From the NCBI GenBank assembly GCA_023228295.1, contig JALOBP010000076.1, forward strand, positions 1-15,061: a stretch of 15,061 bases of DNA, in the 5' to 3' direction. Below the pieces are notes generated by a model. That model was not told the origin of the DNA. It searched no databases and saw only the letters and a list, made by a program, of their open reading frames with translations. This document shows positions 7,689 through 14,838 of this stretch, piece by piece (position 1 is the stretch's first letter; each line of letters opens with the position of its first letter). The stretch comes from Methanoregula sp. Its GTDB lineage: Archaea; Halobacteriota; Methanomicrobia; Methanomicrobiales; Methanospirillaceae. Position numbers and translations under genes: made by a program.

Positions 7689-8721
7689 TTCCTGCCTCCA
7701 TCTGGAGTACTACTCTCTCAATTTCATCTGCTAACTTGTCCAAGGGAATGATCTTGTCCGCGGCATTCTTGGAAATGACGGATCGTGCCATACCATAGAC
7801 AAGGCAGTCTTTCTCCGCGCAGACAAGGTTGGTGCCCCCGGCCTGTTTTATAGCAAGGGCACCTTCGCCGGCATCGTTTCCCATTCCACTCAGCACAACG
7901 GAAACGATATTCTTGCCAAAAACCTGAGCAGCGGATTCAAACGTCTTGTCGACGGCCGGACGGACCCCGTGGATTGGGGGTGCGTTGGAATGGATAATCC
8001 TGCCGTTTTTTGTATTTTTATCTTCCATGACCCCACTCACAATGGTGTGGATGCCCGCTTTGGAGAGGAGGATCTTACCCGTTTCCAGCAGGTCACCGTT
8101 CTCCGTTTCTTTCACCGGCATGGTTGCGATGCGGTTGAAACGCTCTGCAAGGGGTGCCGTAAAACCAGGGGGCATATGCTGGGTTACCACAACACCCGCA
8201 GGGAGGCCTGCCGGGAGTGCTGCAAGCAGGGAATCCAGCATCGGTGGGCCCCCGGCTGAGGATCCGATAAGAACAACCCGGCGGGCAGCCGGGTTCTTTG
8301 CGGTGGATCGGACAATCTGTCGCTGGATCGGAAGTGTGATGAGATGCTTGACTTTGGAAACTAGTTCGGCTCCGATCTCCCTGACATGCGGGATATCCTT
8401 GGGCTTGAGCATGAAATCGTCGGCTCCAAGACGAATTGCCTGCGTGGTCATCTCGGCATCTTTCGATGTGAGCGAACTGAGCATCATGACCCGTGGTCGT
8501 TTTTTCACCTTACGGAGTTCCTCAAGTACCTGGATACCGTTCATCCTTGGCATCTCGATATCGAGCGTGATGACATCCGGTTGAAGACTTGCGATCTTCT
8601 CAAGGGCTTCGACACCGTTGGATGCAGTTCCCACTACCTCTATTGACGGATCTTTTGAGACAATATCCCGGATAACGGTCCGCATGAATACGGAGTCATC
8701 CACAATGAGTAGTTTCACCAT
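7681..8721 (-). CDS. cheB: CheB, chemoreceptor methylesterase/deamidase
   Basis: This 346-residue response regulator removes receptor methyl groups when phosphorylated by CheA. The N-terminal receiver domain (about 1-120) has the acidic pocket D8-D9, phosphoacceptor D54 (in LDIEMP) and K106 (in LKPKD). After a linker, the methylesterase domain (about 147-340) has a complete catalytic triad: S155 in GSSAGG, H182 in TQHMPP and D283 in GMGNDAGEG. The start ATG lies 4 nt after the cheY stop, with no strong ribosome binding site, suggesting coupling to cheY. The end overlaps cheA by 8 nt. CheR, the methyltransferase that CheB opposes, is not in this window and is expected elsewhere. Confidence 0.98.
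   Translation of the reverse strand: MVKLLIVDDSVFMRTVIRDIVSKDPSIEVVGTASNGVEALEKIASLQPDVITLDIEMPRMNGIQVLEELRKVKKRPRVMMLSSLTSKDAEMTTQAIRLGADDFMLKPKDIPHVREIGAELVSKVKHLITLPIQRQIVRSTAKNPAARRVVLIGSSAGGPPMLDSLLAALPAGLPAGVVVTQHMPPGFTAPLAERFNRIATMPVKETENGDLLETGKILLSKAGIHTIVSGVMEDKNTKNGRIIHSNAPPIHGVRPAVDKTFESAAQVFGKNIVSVVLSGMGNDAGEGALAIKQAGGTNLVCAEKDCLVYGMARSVISKNAADKIIPLDKLADEIERVVLQMEAGNV
7695..7699 (-). promoter_or_regulatory. Ribosome binding site of cheA
   Basis: GGAGG on the - strand, 6 nt before the cheA ATG, lies within the last codons of cheB. It settles the cheA start inside the overlap. Confidence 0.8.
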
Positions 8722-8725
8722 AACG

Positions 8726-9088
8726 TCAGGTTGCCAGAACGTTCTTTACTTCCTCAAGCACTTTTGGGGCCTGGAATGGTTTGACGATATACCCCTTTGC
8801 ACCGGATTTGATAGCCAGTTTTACCATCTGTTCCTGGCCGACAGCAGTGCACATGACGACTCTTGCAGCAGGATCGATTGCCTTGATCCCTTTGAGTGCT
8901 TCAATGCCGTTCATCTTGGGCATGACGACATCCATCGTGACGAGATCCGGCTTAAGTTCTTTATATTTTGCTACTGCTTCTTCCCCATCTCCAGCTTCAC
9001 CGGCGATGGTATGCCCTCCGGAGAACAGGATATTCTTCAGGAGGGTTCGCATGAAGAGGGTATCATCCACTATCAGAATCTTTCCCAT
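8726..9088 (-). CDS. cheY: CheY, chemotaxis response regulator
   Basis: This is a single receiver domain of 120 residues. Key residues are D8-D9 (metal pocket), phosphoacceptor D53 (in TMDVVMP), T81, the aromatic switch position Y100, and K103 (in VKPF). CheY-P made by CheA is the diffusible signal to the motor; in archaea it reaches the archaellum through CheF and ArlC/D/E. It is the first gene of the tightly packed che operon and is preceded by a T-rich terminator and a TATA-like element. No clear ribosome binding site precedes the ATG, which fits a leaderless message. The family call is certain; the role as the chemotaxis CheY follows from the CheF and CheB neighbours. Confidence 0.97.
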   Translation of the reverse strand: MGKILIVDDTLFMRTLLKNILFSGGHTIAGEAGDGEEAVAKYKELKPDLVTMDVVMPKMNGIEALKGIKAIDPAARVVMCTAVGQEQMVKLAIKSGAKGYIVKPFQAPKVLEEVKNVLAT

Positions 9089-9110
9089 TGACGATCAACT
9101 AACTGTTTGG

Positions 9111-9127
9111 TCTATAATAACATAAAA
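9111..9127 (-). promoter_or_regulatory. TATA-like promoter element of the che operon
   Basis: On the - strand this reads TTTTATGTTATTATAGA. The ATTATA part is centred about 27 nt before the cheY ATG, the spacing expected if transcription starts at the start codon. It lies just after the terminator-like T10 tract, so the che operon can be transcribed independently of the arl genes. Supported by position and base composition only. Confidence 0.5.
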
Positions 9128-9138
9128 CTGTTACGGCG

Positions 9139-9179
9139 AAAAAAAAAACTGATATGACAAAAATAAAGGAAAAAATCAG
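9139..9179 (-). terminator. Oligo-T terminator after cheF
   Basis: On the - strand the cheF stop is followed by three T-tracts: T6 at 9175-9170, T5 at 9163-9159 and T10 at 9148-9139. A weak 5-bp inverted repeat (CTGAT at 9179-9175 with ATCAG at 9153-9149) sits directly before the T10 run. Repeated T-tracts are typical archaeal terminators. This would separate the arl-cheF transcript from the che operon. Confidence 0.65.
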
Positions 9180-9985
9180 TTTGTTTGTGATTTTGTAGCA
9201 TCCGAAAAGTAGCGAACTCCTTTTGTGGTCAGCTGGACTTCTCTGCGGATAATAACGACTTCGGCTAAACCAAGTTTGAGAATCTTCTCATAAATTCCAT
9301 CGAGTTGTTTATGGGGGATATTGAGCATGTTCTCGATGGCATGGGAGTCCATACCGGAATAGATGAGCATGGCAACCTGCTGGTCAATACCGTCGAGTTC
9401 GGTACCCGTCATGTCCATGCTTTTTGTGGTCTCTTTTAAAAAGTTATAGAGAACCTGCAGGGTAGAAAGCGGGCATAAGACAAGACTTGAAACCACTTCG
9501 CCGGATTCCAGATGATCGATCTTGACGACATCAGTTGCTTTTCCCTGAACTTCGCGTTTGGTGAGCTCGATGGAAGCAACATCCGTTACCGGGACACAGA
9601 CCTGCTTTGTCGCGCTGACAAACCAGATGCCTGAATTGACTACAACGACGCTTCCCTTCTCCCACTGGGCGTCCTTGACCATCACCCCGCCTTTAATTGC
9701 CGGTGACATGAAATAGGCCATGAGCCGGTAGGCATTGCAGGATGCAAGGATCAGTTTTTTCAGGACAGACAGGACTTTCTCAACGGAGAGTATTTTATAC
9801 ACGGCCTCAGCATCGGTCTTGACCGTTATGATCAGGACATTCTTCCGTTCGGCCAGGTCCAGCACGGTCTTGAAAATGATCTCTTTATTGACCGGTGCCG
9901 GGATGACCAGACGGTCTTCACCAACACCCAGCTTGACAACTACCCATTGTTTGTTGTGTTCGATTTTTACTGGAACTTCTTTCAT
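9176..9985 (-). CDS. cheF: CheF, archaeal chemotaxis adaptor to the archaellum
   Basis: CheF is found only in archaea. It binds CheY, CheC and CheD on one side and the ArlC/D/E switch on the other, so that CheY-P can change motor direction. This protein has 269 residues and no membrane segment. The most recognisable stretch is at about 68-102, around KKLILASCNAYRLMAYFMSP followed by IKGGVMVKD. The C-terminal part (about 199-260) looks like a winged helix: DQQVAMLIYSGMD, then NMLNIPHKQLDGIYEKILK, then LTTKGVRYF. Placement between the arl genes and cheY-B-A-C-D is exactly what the role predicts. A 64-nt gap separates it from the upstream acidic membrane protein gene, and a terminator follows. 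Only a weak ribosome binding site precedes the ATG. Confidence 0.9.
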   Translation of the reverse strand: MKEVPVKIEHNKQWVVVKLGVGEDRLVIPAPVNKEIIFKTVLDLAERKNVLIITVKTDAEAVYKILSVEKVLSVLKKLILASCNAYRLMAYFMSPAIKGGVMVKDAQWEKGSVVVVNSGIWFVSATKQVCVPVTDVASIELTKREVQGKATDVVKIDHLESGEVVSSLVLCPLSTLQVLYNFLKETTKSMDMTGTELDGIDQQVAMLIYSGMDSHAIENMLNIPHKQLDGIYEKILKLGLAEVVIIRREVQLTTKGVRYFSDATKSQTN

Positions 9986-10027
9986 TGAATCCCCATGAGT
10001 AATCTTTCGTCTGATTCAGAATGCATT

Positions 10028-10053
10028 CCTATAGGTATTAAGCAAACAGTTAC
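10028..10053 (-). promoter_or_regulatory. Possible promoter region upstream of cheF
   Basis: The - strand contains GTAACTGTTT followed by the AT-rich CTTAATACCTATAG, about 45-65 nt before the cheF ATG. It resembles the cheY upstream region (GTAACAGTTT ... TATAG). It could be a TATA box plus an operator, but part of the motif overlaps the stop codon of the preceding gene, so the similarity may be partly chance. Confidence 0.3.
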
Positions 10054-11336
10054 TTTAGTTCATTGGTGGTGGAATCAGGGGTATTCTTGGGTTTCTTGAG
10101 TGATCCCATCCGCTGGTACAAATCCGTGAGTTCTGTTTCAATATCCTCAGCAGGTGCCTTGAAATCCTTGAGTTCCCGCAGGAGACTTAAGTCTCTTTCC
10201 TTAACCGTCCGCTTGACATCGGATGCAATGGAACTGAGCAGATCTTCATCAGTGCCCCCGGATCCACCGGCAAACGATGCCATGTCTGACTGCATACTGT
10301 TCAGATCATCCTCGCCAGGTGCATCTGAGGGAATCCAGGATGCCTTTGCCGCACCAAAGTCCTCAGTCGGCTGCGCAGCAGATGTTCCCGCCGCAGGTGC
10401 CGGTGTTTCTGCGGCAACTGGTTCGGCCGCAGTGGAGCCCTCCCCGTCAGCATCTTCGTCAAGATCAGCATCAAGGTCGACATCATCGAGACTGATGCTG
10501 TCAAGATCGTCAAGATCGTTTCCGGCATCGCCACCGTCATCCAGGCCGCTGAACCCGTCAAGCCCTTCATCTCCTGCATTCTCCTTCAGGATATCAGCCG
10601 CCGCGGAATCCATTTCAAGATCCGGCATTGAGAGCTCGGGTTCCGGAAGGGCCATGTCATCCGGAAGCCCGGAAGAACCATTGCCACCAGTTGACATGCC
10701 GGCCTGTGTCATATCCTCATCGTCCAGCCCGTCAAGGAGGCCTGAGTCGAACTCATCATCGGAGAGTGACATGAAGGGATCGGCCTCTGCGGATGATGCG
10801 GAACCAGCTCCGCCCGGGGCAGGAAGCGGGAGGTTGCCCGAATTTTTATCAACGGTATGATTGACCGTGGAATCCAGCATCTTGTTGATATCAGCTACTT
10901 TCCTCCCCGGTCGGGCCTTCTGCCGTATGCTTGTACCCAGGGATTTCAGGGTAGTGACAATTGATCCGATCTGGGAACTGAACGGCCATTTACCAGGTGA
11001 TTTTCCCGTAGCCACAGTTTTTGCGGCCCCAGCCTTCGTCTTTTCGGGGGTTTTTGACGGGGGGGACTCCTGTTTTCCCGCCCCCTTCTTTTCAAAGAGT
11101 TTGATCCCGTCGAGTTTTTTATACAGACTGTTCTTTTTGAGTCGCTGTTCTTTGAAGGTCTCAAATGCGGCCCGAACCTCAGCAATTGTAACCATCCCGA
11201 GGAGGAACGGAAGAACAATCGCTAATGCAATCATAAGGAGGAGGAGCTGGATGAATGTGACCTCGATGAACAGGAGGACAAGACCTACGGTAAGGATGGT
11301 ACAGAACATTACCAGCCTGCGAACTTTTTTATCCAT
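10050..11336 (-). CDS. Two-helix membrane protein with acidic cytoplasmic region, unknown
   Basis: I do not recognise this 428-residue protein. Two adjacent membrane helices lie at about 8-26 and 28-50, separated by a single Glu-containing turn, with a basic N terminus that suggests both ends are cytoplasmic. A basic region follows (53-165, many Lys, Arg and Pro), then a long low-complexity acidic region (185-345) rich in Asp, Gly, Ser and Ala with LDDLDS-type repeats and no Lys or Arg over long stretches. The last part (364-414) is predicted helical and less degenerate: DLLSSIASDVKRTVKERDLS, then LLRELKDFKAPAEDIETEL. It starts 2 nt after arlJ, so it is surely translated from the arl transcript, and cheF follows. 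The layout suggests a membrane-tethered flexible binding arm near the archaellum motor; that is inference. It does not show the ArlC/D/E motifs I know. Confidence 0.8.
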   Translation of the reverse strand: MDKKVRRLVMFCTILTVGLVLLFIEVTFIQLLLLMIALAIVLPFLLGMVTIAEVRAAFETFKEQRLKKNSLYKKLDGIKLFEKKGAGKQESPPSKTPEKTKAGAAKTVATGKSPGKWPFSSQIGSIVTTLKSLGTSIRQKARPGRKVADINKMLDSTVNHTVDKNSGNLPLPAPGGAGSASSAEADPFMSLSDDEFDSGLLDGLDDEDMTQAGMSTGGNGSSGLPDDMALPEPELSMPDLEMDSAAADILKENAGDEGLDGFSGLDDGGDAGNDLDDLDSISLDDVDLDADLDEDADGEGSTAAEPVAAETPAPAAGTSAAQPTEDFGAAKASWIPSDAPGEDDLNSMQSDMASFAGGSGGTDEDLLSSIASDVKRTVKERDLSLLRELKDFKAPAEDIETELTDLYQRMGSLKKPKNTPDSTTNELK

Positions 11337-11338
11337 GA

Positions 11339-12967
11339 TTATCCCGTGAATCCGCTTGTCGATCCCATGGCCTGGAGTCCTTCGACACTGAAGAAAAATC
11401 CGACTCCGATAGGTGTAAGGATGAGCATTAATCCGGTTAGTATACAGAATAATGCTGTATAGAAATAAAACATATACCTATCTCCCCCGCCAACGACCCG
11501 TGCGGCAACGATATCGGCAATGGTAATCATGGTGAGGATGATAACGACAAACGTCCCCATTTCTTTTTCAGGGAAGTTGGTGAACATGCTGAGACCTGCC
11601 AGTGACCCGCCGCCACCAATGCCACCACCAATGCCCGATGAAGCAGATGCTGACGCTTCTTCGAATTGTGCCATCATGGCTCCAACCGAACCCGTCAGCA
11701 CGACCATGATGCGGTACAGGGAAATTAAAATCCCGGCCATGGCACAATGCATGGGAATAAGCAGTATGATAAAGCTGCGGGCATGCATGTCTGCCTTCTC
11801 TCTCAGAAGAGTCTGCTCGAGAATCGATGACCCGACAACCGTCCCGATCGGTTCCGGCGGACCGCCGAGCGTGATGGTATCAAGGTAAATATTGAGGTAC
11901 TTGTAAATGAGATTGCTGCCCGCGTCTCCGATAAACTTGTCCCAGATCTGTCGTGTATCAAGTCCGAGATTCATCTGGGAATATACCGCATTGACCAGGG
12001 GTTCCAGGGCCGTAAGCGATTTCCGGTCGATCGTTGCGAGAGCATATACCGCGGTGGTCCCCTGGCCGCCCATTACCGCTCCAAAACTCCTGATAAATGT
12101 TGAAAAGTCATTATCCCGCATGCAGATATTCTCATTGTCAATAAAACCAATAACCCCTAAAGGGGTCATGAGAATGCCTATCAGGAGATAGATCACACCA
12201 GCACTTACCCCAAGTAATCCAAGAATGATAATTGCAGCGATGGTAACGGGAATGATAATCCGTTCCATGGCACGAATGGTCATCTGCTCTTTGGATGCCC
12301 GTATCATAAGGCCATGGGACCGGGGATCGTCCGGAACCGACTGGTACATGAGGATGTTTCCACCCACACAGATCGAGAGGACAATCCCATATGCAATATT
12401 GAGGGTTGATTGCAAACCCGCAGGTGAATAGATTGCAATGGAGATCATGAGGGTAACTGCAATGACGGTCGCAGACAGCAGCATTGCAACATACGCATCA
12501 CCCCATTGTTTTGTCAGTTCAATTCCCTGTTCGACCTGGCTGCGGTAGACACTCCTGATCGTGGCAAGCTCATTTTTCAGGAAATCGTCATCCGGTACAC
12601 CCGTGTCAATCGAGTTGGCATACCGGTTCAGCATACTTTTTAAGGTTACATTATTGACTTTTTCCGCAACAATGCTTAAGGATTCAGAATAACTGTAACC
12701 CCATTTCTTTACGTAAAGATCCACTCTTTCGAGATATTTTGACGAGATGTACTCTTTACGGTTTGCAGCATAGGAAAAAATCTCGTTGCGGGAGGCATTT
12801 GCAAGGGCCAGGGATGCCATATACGTGGTTGTGAAAAGAAGATCGGCACCCATTTTTTTATTTTCATTGATATTTGAGATCCTTTCTTTCAGACCTTCGA
12901 TTGTGGATGCAAACGGAATCTGTTTGCGTTCTATGGTTGGTTTGGTGTCGGATATGGGATCAACCAT
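11339..12967 (-). CDS. arlJ: ArlJ (FlaJ), archaellum membrane platform protein
   Basis: ArlJ is the polytopic membrane core of the archaellum, on which the ATPase ArlI acts and around which the filament assembles. It belongs to the type II secretion F / TadC superfamily. The 542-residue protein has a soluble N-terminal helical part, then membrane segments around 138-160 and 170-190. A second T2SF-type cytoplasmic domain (from NDFSTFIRSFGAVMGGQG) follows, and a C-terminal group of helices begins around SFIILLIPMHCAMAGILISL. A Gly/Ala/Ser-rich loop (SASASSGIGGGIGGGGS) precedes the last two helices. The ATG at 12967 is 1 nt after the arlI stop and has GGTGG 5 nt upstream. A GTG at 12976 in frame, overlapping arlI, would add three residues and is less likely. 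It is directly followed by the acidic membrane protein gene. Confidence 0.96.
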   Translation of the reverse strand: MVDPISDTKPTIERKQIPFASTIEGLKERISNINENKKMGADLLFTTTYMASLALANASRNEIFSYAANRKEYISSKYLERVDLYVKKWGYSYSESLSIVAEKVNNVTLKSMLNRYANSIDTGVPDDDFLKNELATIRSVYRSQVEQGIELTKQWGDAYVAMLLSATVIAVTLMISIAIYSPAGLQSTLNIAYGIVLSICVGGNILMYQSVPDDPRSHGLMIRASKEQMTIRAMERIIIPVTIAAIIILGLLGVSAGVIYLLIGILMTPLGVIGFIDNENICMRDNDFSTFIRSFGAVMGGQGTTAVYALATIDRKSLTALEPLVNAVYSQMNLGLDTRQIWDKFIGDAGSNLIYKYLNIYLDTITLGGPPEPIGTVVGSSILEQTLLREKADMHARSFIILLIPMHCAMAGILISLYRIMVVLTGSVGAMMAQFEEASASASSGIGGGIGGGGSLAGLSMFTNFPEKEMGTFVVIILTMITIADIVAARVVGGGDRYMFYFYTALFCILTGLMLILTPIGVGFFFSVEGLQAMGSTSGFTG

Positions 12968-12968
12968 C

Positions 12969-14837
12969 TCATCCACCGATAGTAAGAAGACCCTGTTTCT
13001 TGATCTTGGTCATCATGTGAAACAGATCCCAGAATTTTGTATATCCTGCTTTGTGCAGCCGCTCAAGGATCTTTGCCCGCTTCTCCACTTCAAGATATAT
13101 TTCTGATTTTTTATTGTCCGGCATTCCCAACATGGTTGCTATCTTGTTTTCCAGGAGGAATGAACTGCCTTTCCCGCTCCAGACGAATGTGTCCGATACC
13201 GGTTCCCAGGTGAACATCTGGACAAAGGTGAACCCCTGGGTCTCAGGGTTGAATCCAACCAGTTCATTGCAGCTGATCATCCGCCGCACCAGCTGGCCAT
13301 CCGGGCGCTTCACCGCGCTCTGGATGATCACAAGGTTCAGGTTGTCGACATAGGTCTTGGGAATATTGATGGGATCCCCGCAAAGACGCTGGATGAGTTT
13401 TTCAACAGATGCTGCGTGGAATGTGCTCATAACAGGGTGGCCGGTCTGCATGGCGCCAAATGCAACCGCTCCTTCGACACCACGGATCTCACCGACAAGG
13501 ATCTGGTTGGGACGCTGACGGAGGGCTGCCTTGAGCAGGTCAAACATCCATCCTTCACTCGCCTCACCGCCACCTTCCCCTTTTCCTTTTGCAAGCGCAA
13601 CCTCACGCACCCAGTTCCGGTGCGGGACAGTCAGTTCCGGCGTATCTTCGATGGTGACGATCTTGTTCTCCGGGGGGATGAACGTCGTGATTGCATTCAG
13701 GAGCGTGGTCTTGCCGCTCGCGGTTTCCCCGGAGACGAAAAGGGACATCCCATACTCGACACAGATCCAGATATATGCGGCACACGTGTAGTCAATACCA
13801 TTGCTCTCGACAATATTGAGGATGCTCAGGGGTACCTCGTTCACCTTACGGATACTGAAGTTACTGCCGTGCCTGCTGATGGCAGTCCCGTACACAATGT
13901 TGATACGGGAGCCATCCAGCAGCGTGGCATCGACAATGGGACTCCGATAGGTGATGGGGCGCTTGATCCGCTCTGCCATCTTGACGACAAACTCATCAAG
14001 TTCGCTGGAAACCTTGAACTCTATAACAGATTTCAGGCCCTTGAATATCTTGTGCTCGATGAAGATCGGGCCGATACCGTCACAGGAGATATCTTCAATA
14101 TAGTTGTCCGAAAGGAATGGTTTAAGGACACCCATATCGATTTTATCCCGAATCAGAAGGTACTCGATTGCCCGGTATTCCTCGTCGGTAAGGATCACCT
14201 TGCCCTCCGGTGTCATGGGAATCTGGTGCTTCTTTTTGACATTCTTCATCTTGTCTTTTGCGGAAAAATCCGTATTCAGAAACGTGGTGAGCTTTGTCTT
14301 GAGATCCTGCTGTCCCGCAGCAGCGCCGGTCAACTTGGTGATATCAACACCTTTTGGCCGTATGACTGCAACCGAAGCAAGCATCTTCTTGATAACTTCA
14401 GTACGTTCCTTGTCGCTGATGGGATCTTCTTCAAGCGCATCGATGATATCGATGAGTTTGGTCTCGATGACTGGTAACATCTGGTTAACACTATGCAGGA
14501 ATGAGGGCTCGATGGGAATGTAATAATTCCTTACATCATCCGGGTCCGGGAGAATATGGATAAAGGTAGTGTCGTTGACCGGGTAGATGATGTTGGGGCT
14601 TTTCATGGTGCGAAGATCTTTTTTCAGCTCGGAGAGGAAGAGCGGAATCCCGTAGGTATTGACGGGAAAGACGTGAAGGTATTCAAGAAGATGGGGACTT
14701 GCCTTGACGTACTCCTTGGCATTTGCCGGGAGCATTTTATAGAGGGCGCTTGACTCGATGTCGGAATAAAAATCAATGGTTGTATCAAGCACTTCCGGTT
14801 TGAACGGGAGGTTGATCGCCATCGAGGGCGAGCCCAT
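12969..14837 (-). CDS. arlI: ArlI (FlaI), archaellum assembly and rotation ATPase
   Basis: ArlI is the hexameric secretion-type ATPase that powers both filament assembly and rotation, working with ArlH and ArlJ. The 622-residue protein has Walker A GETASGKT at 370-377, Walker B acidic residue E450 in VGEIRG, and the His-box region GHPVMSTFHAAS with H474. An Arg-rich segment precedes Walker B (LRQRPNQ). The N-terminal domain is long, about 200 residues before the conserved LTDEEYRAIEYLL stretch, longer than in the crenarchaeal proteins that have been crystallised. The ATG at 14837 is chosen because it follows the arlH stop by 1 nt and has GAGGGT 5 nt upstream; a TTG at 14852 in frame is unlikely. 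arlJ follows immediately, giving the standard arlH-I-J order. Confidence 0.97.
   Translation of the reverse strand: MGSPSMAINLPFKPEVLDTTIDFYSDIESSALYKMLPANAKEYVKASPHLLEYLHVFPVNTYGIPLFLSELKKDLRTMKSPNIIYPVNDTTFIHILPDPDDVRNYYIPIEPSFLHSVNQMLPVIETKLIDIIDALEEDPISDKERTEVIKKMLASVAVIRPKGVDITKLTGAAAGQQDLKTKLTTFLNTDFSAKDKMKNVKKKHQIPMTPEGKVILTDEEYRAIEYLLIRDKIDMGVLKPFLSDNYIEDISCDGIGPIFIEHKIFKGLKSVIEFKVSSELDEFVVKMAERIKRPITYRSPIVDATLLDGSRINIVYGTAISRHGSNFSIRKVNEVPLSILNIVESNGIDYTCAAYIWICVEYGMSLFVSGETASGKTTLLNAITTFIPPENKIVTIEDTPELTVPHRNWVREVALAKGKGEGGGEASEGWMFDLLKAALRQRPNQILVGEIRGVEGAVAFGAMQTGHPVMSTFHAASVEKLIQRLCGDPINIPKTYVDNLNLVIIQSAVKRPDGQLVRRMISCNELVGFNPETQGFTFVQMFTWEPVSDTFVWSGKGSSFLLENKIATMLGMPDNKKSEIYLEVEKRAKILERLHKAGYTKFWDLFHMMTKIKKQGLLTIGG
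12973..12977 (-). promoter_or_regulatory. Ribosome binding site of arlJ
   Basis: GGTGG on the - strand, inside the last codons of arlI, is 5 nt before the ATG at 12967. It favours that ATG over the GTG at 12976, which it overlaps. Confidence 0.55.
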
Positions 14838-14838
14838 A

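Noticed and set aside
10441..10530. Short tandem repeats such as TCAAGATCG suggesting a DNA repeat element or binding array
   Set aside because: They encode the repeated Asp-Leu-Asp stretches of the acidic protein and are irregular in spacing, so coding low complexity explains them.
10063..10860. Ser-rich open reading frame of 265 codons on the + strand
   Set aside because: It is the complement of the Asp- and Ser-coding acidic region of the 10050-11336 gene. The - strand frame has real membrane helices and operon spacing, the + strand frame has neither.
11620..11650. Repeated CCACCAATG / CCACCACC units on the + strand
   Set aside because: They code for the Gly-rich loop of ArlJ on the - strand. 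They are not a CRISPR or a regulatory repeat.
13416..14477. Open reading frame of 353 codons on the + strand
   Set aside because: It lies entirely antisense to arlI, whose ATPase motifs are clear. The frame is a by-product of codon bias, has no recognisable motif and no ribosome binding site.
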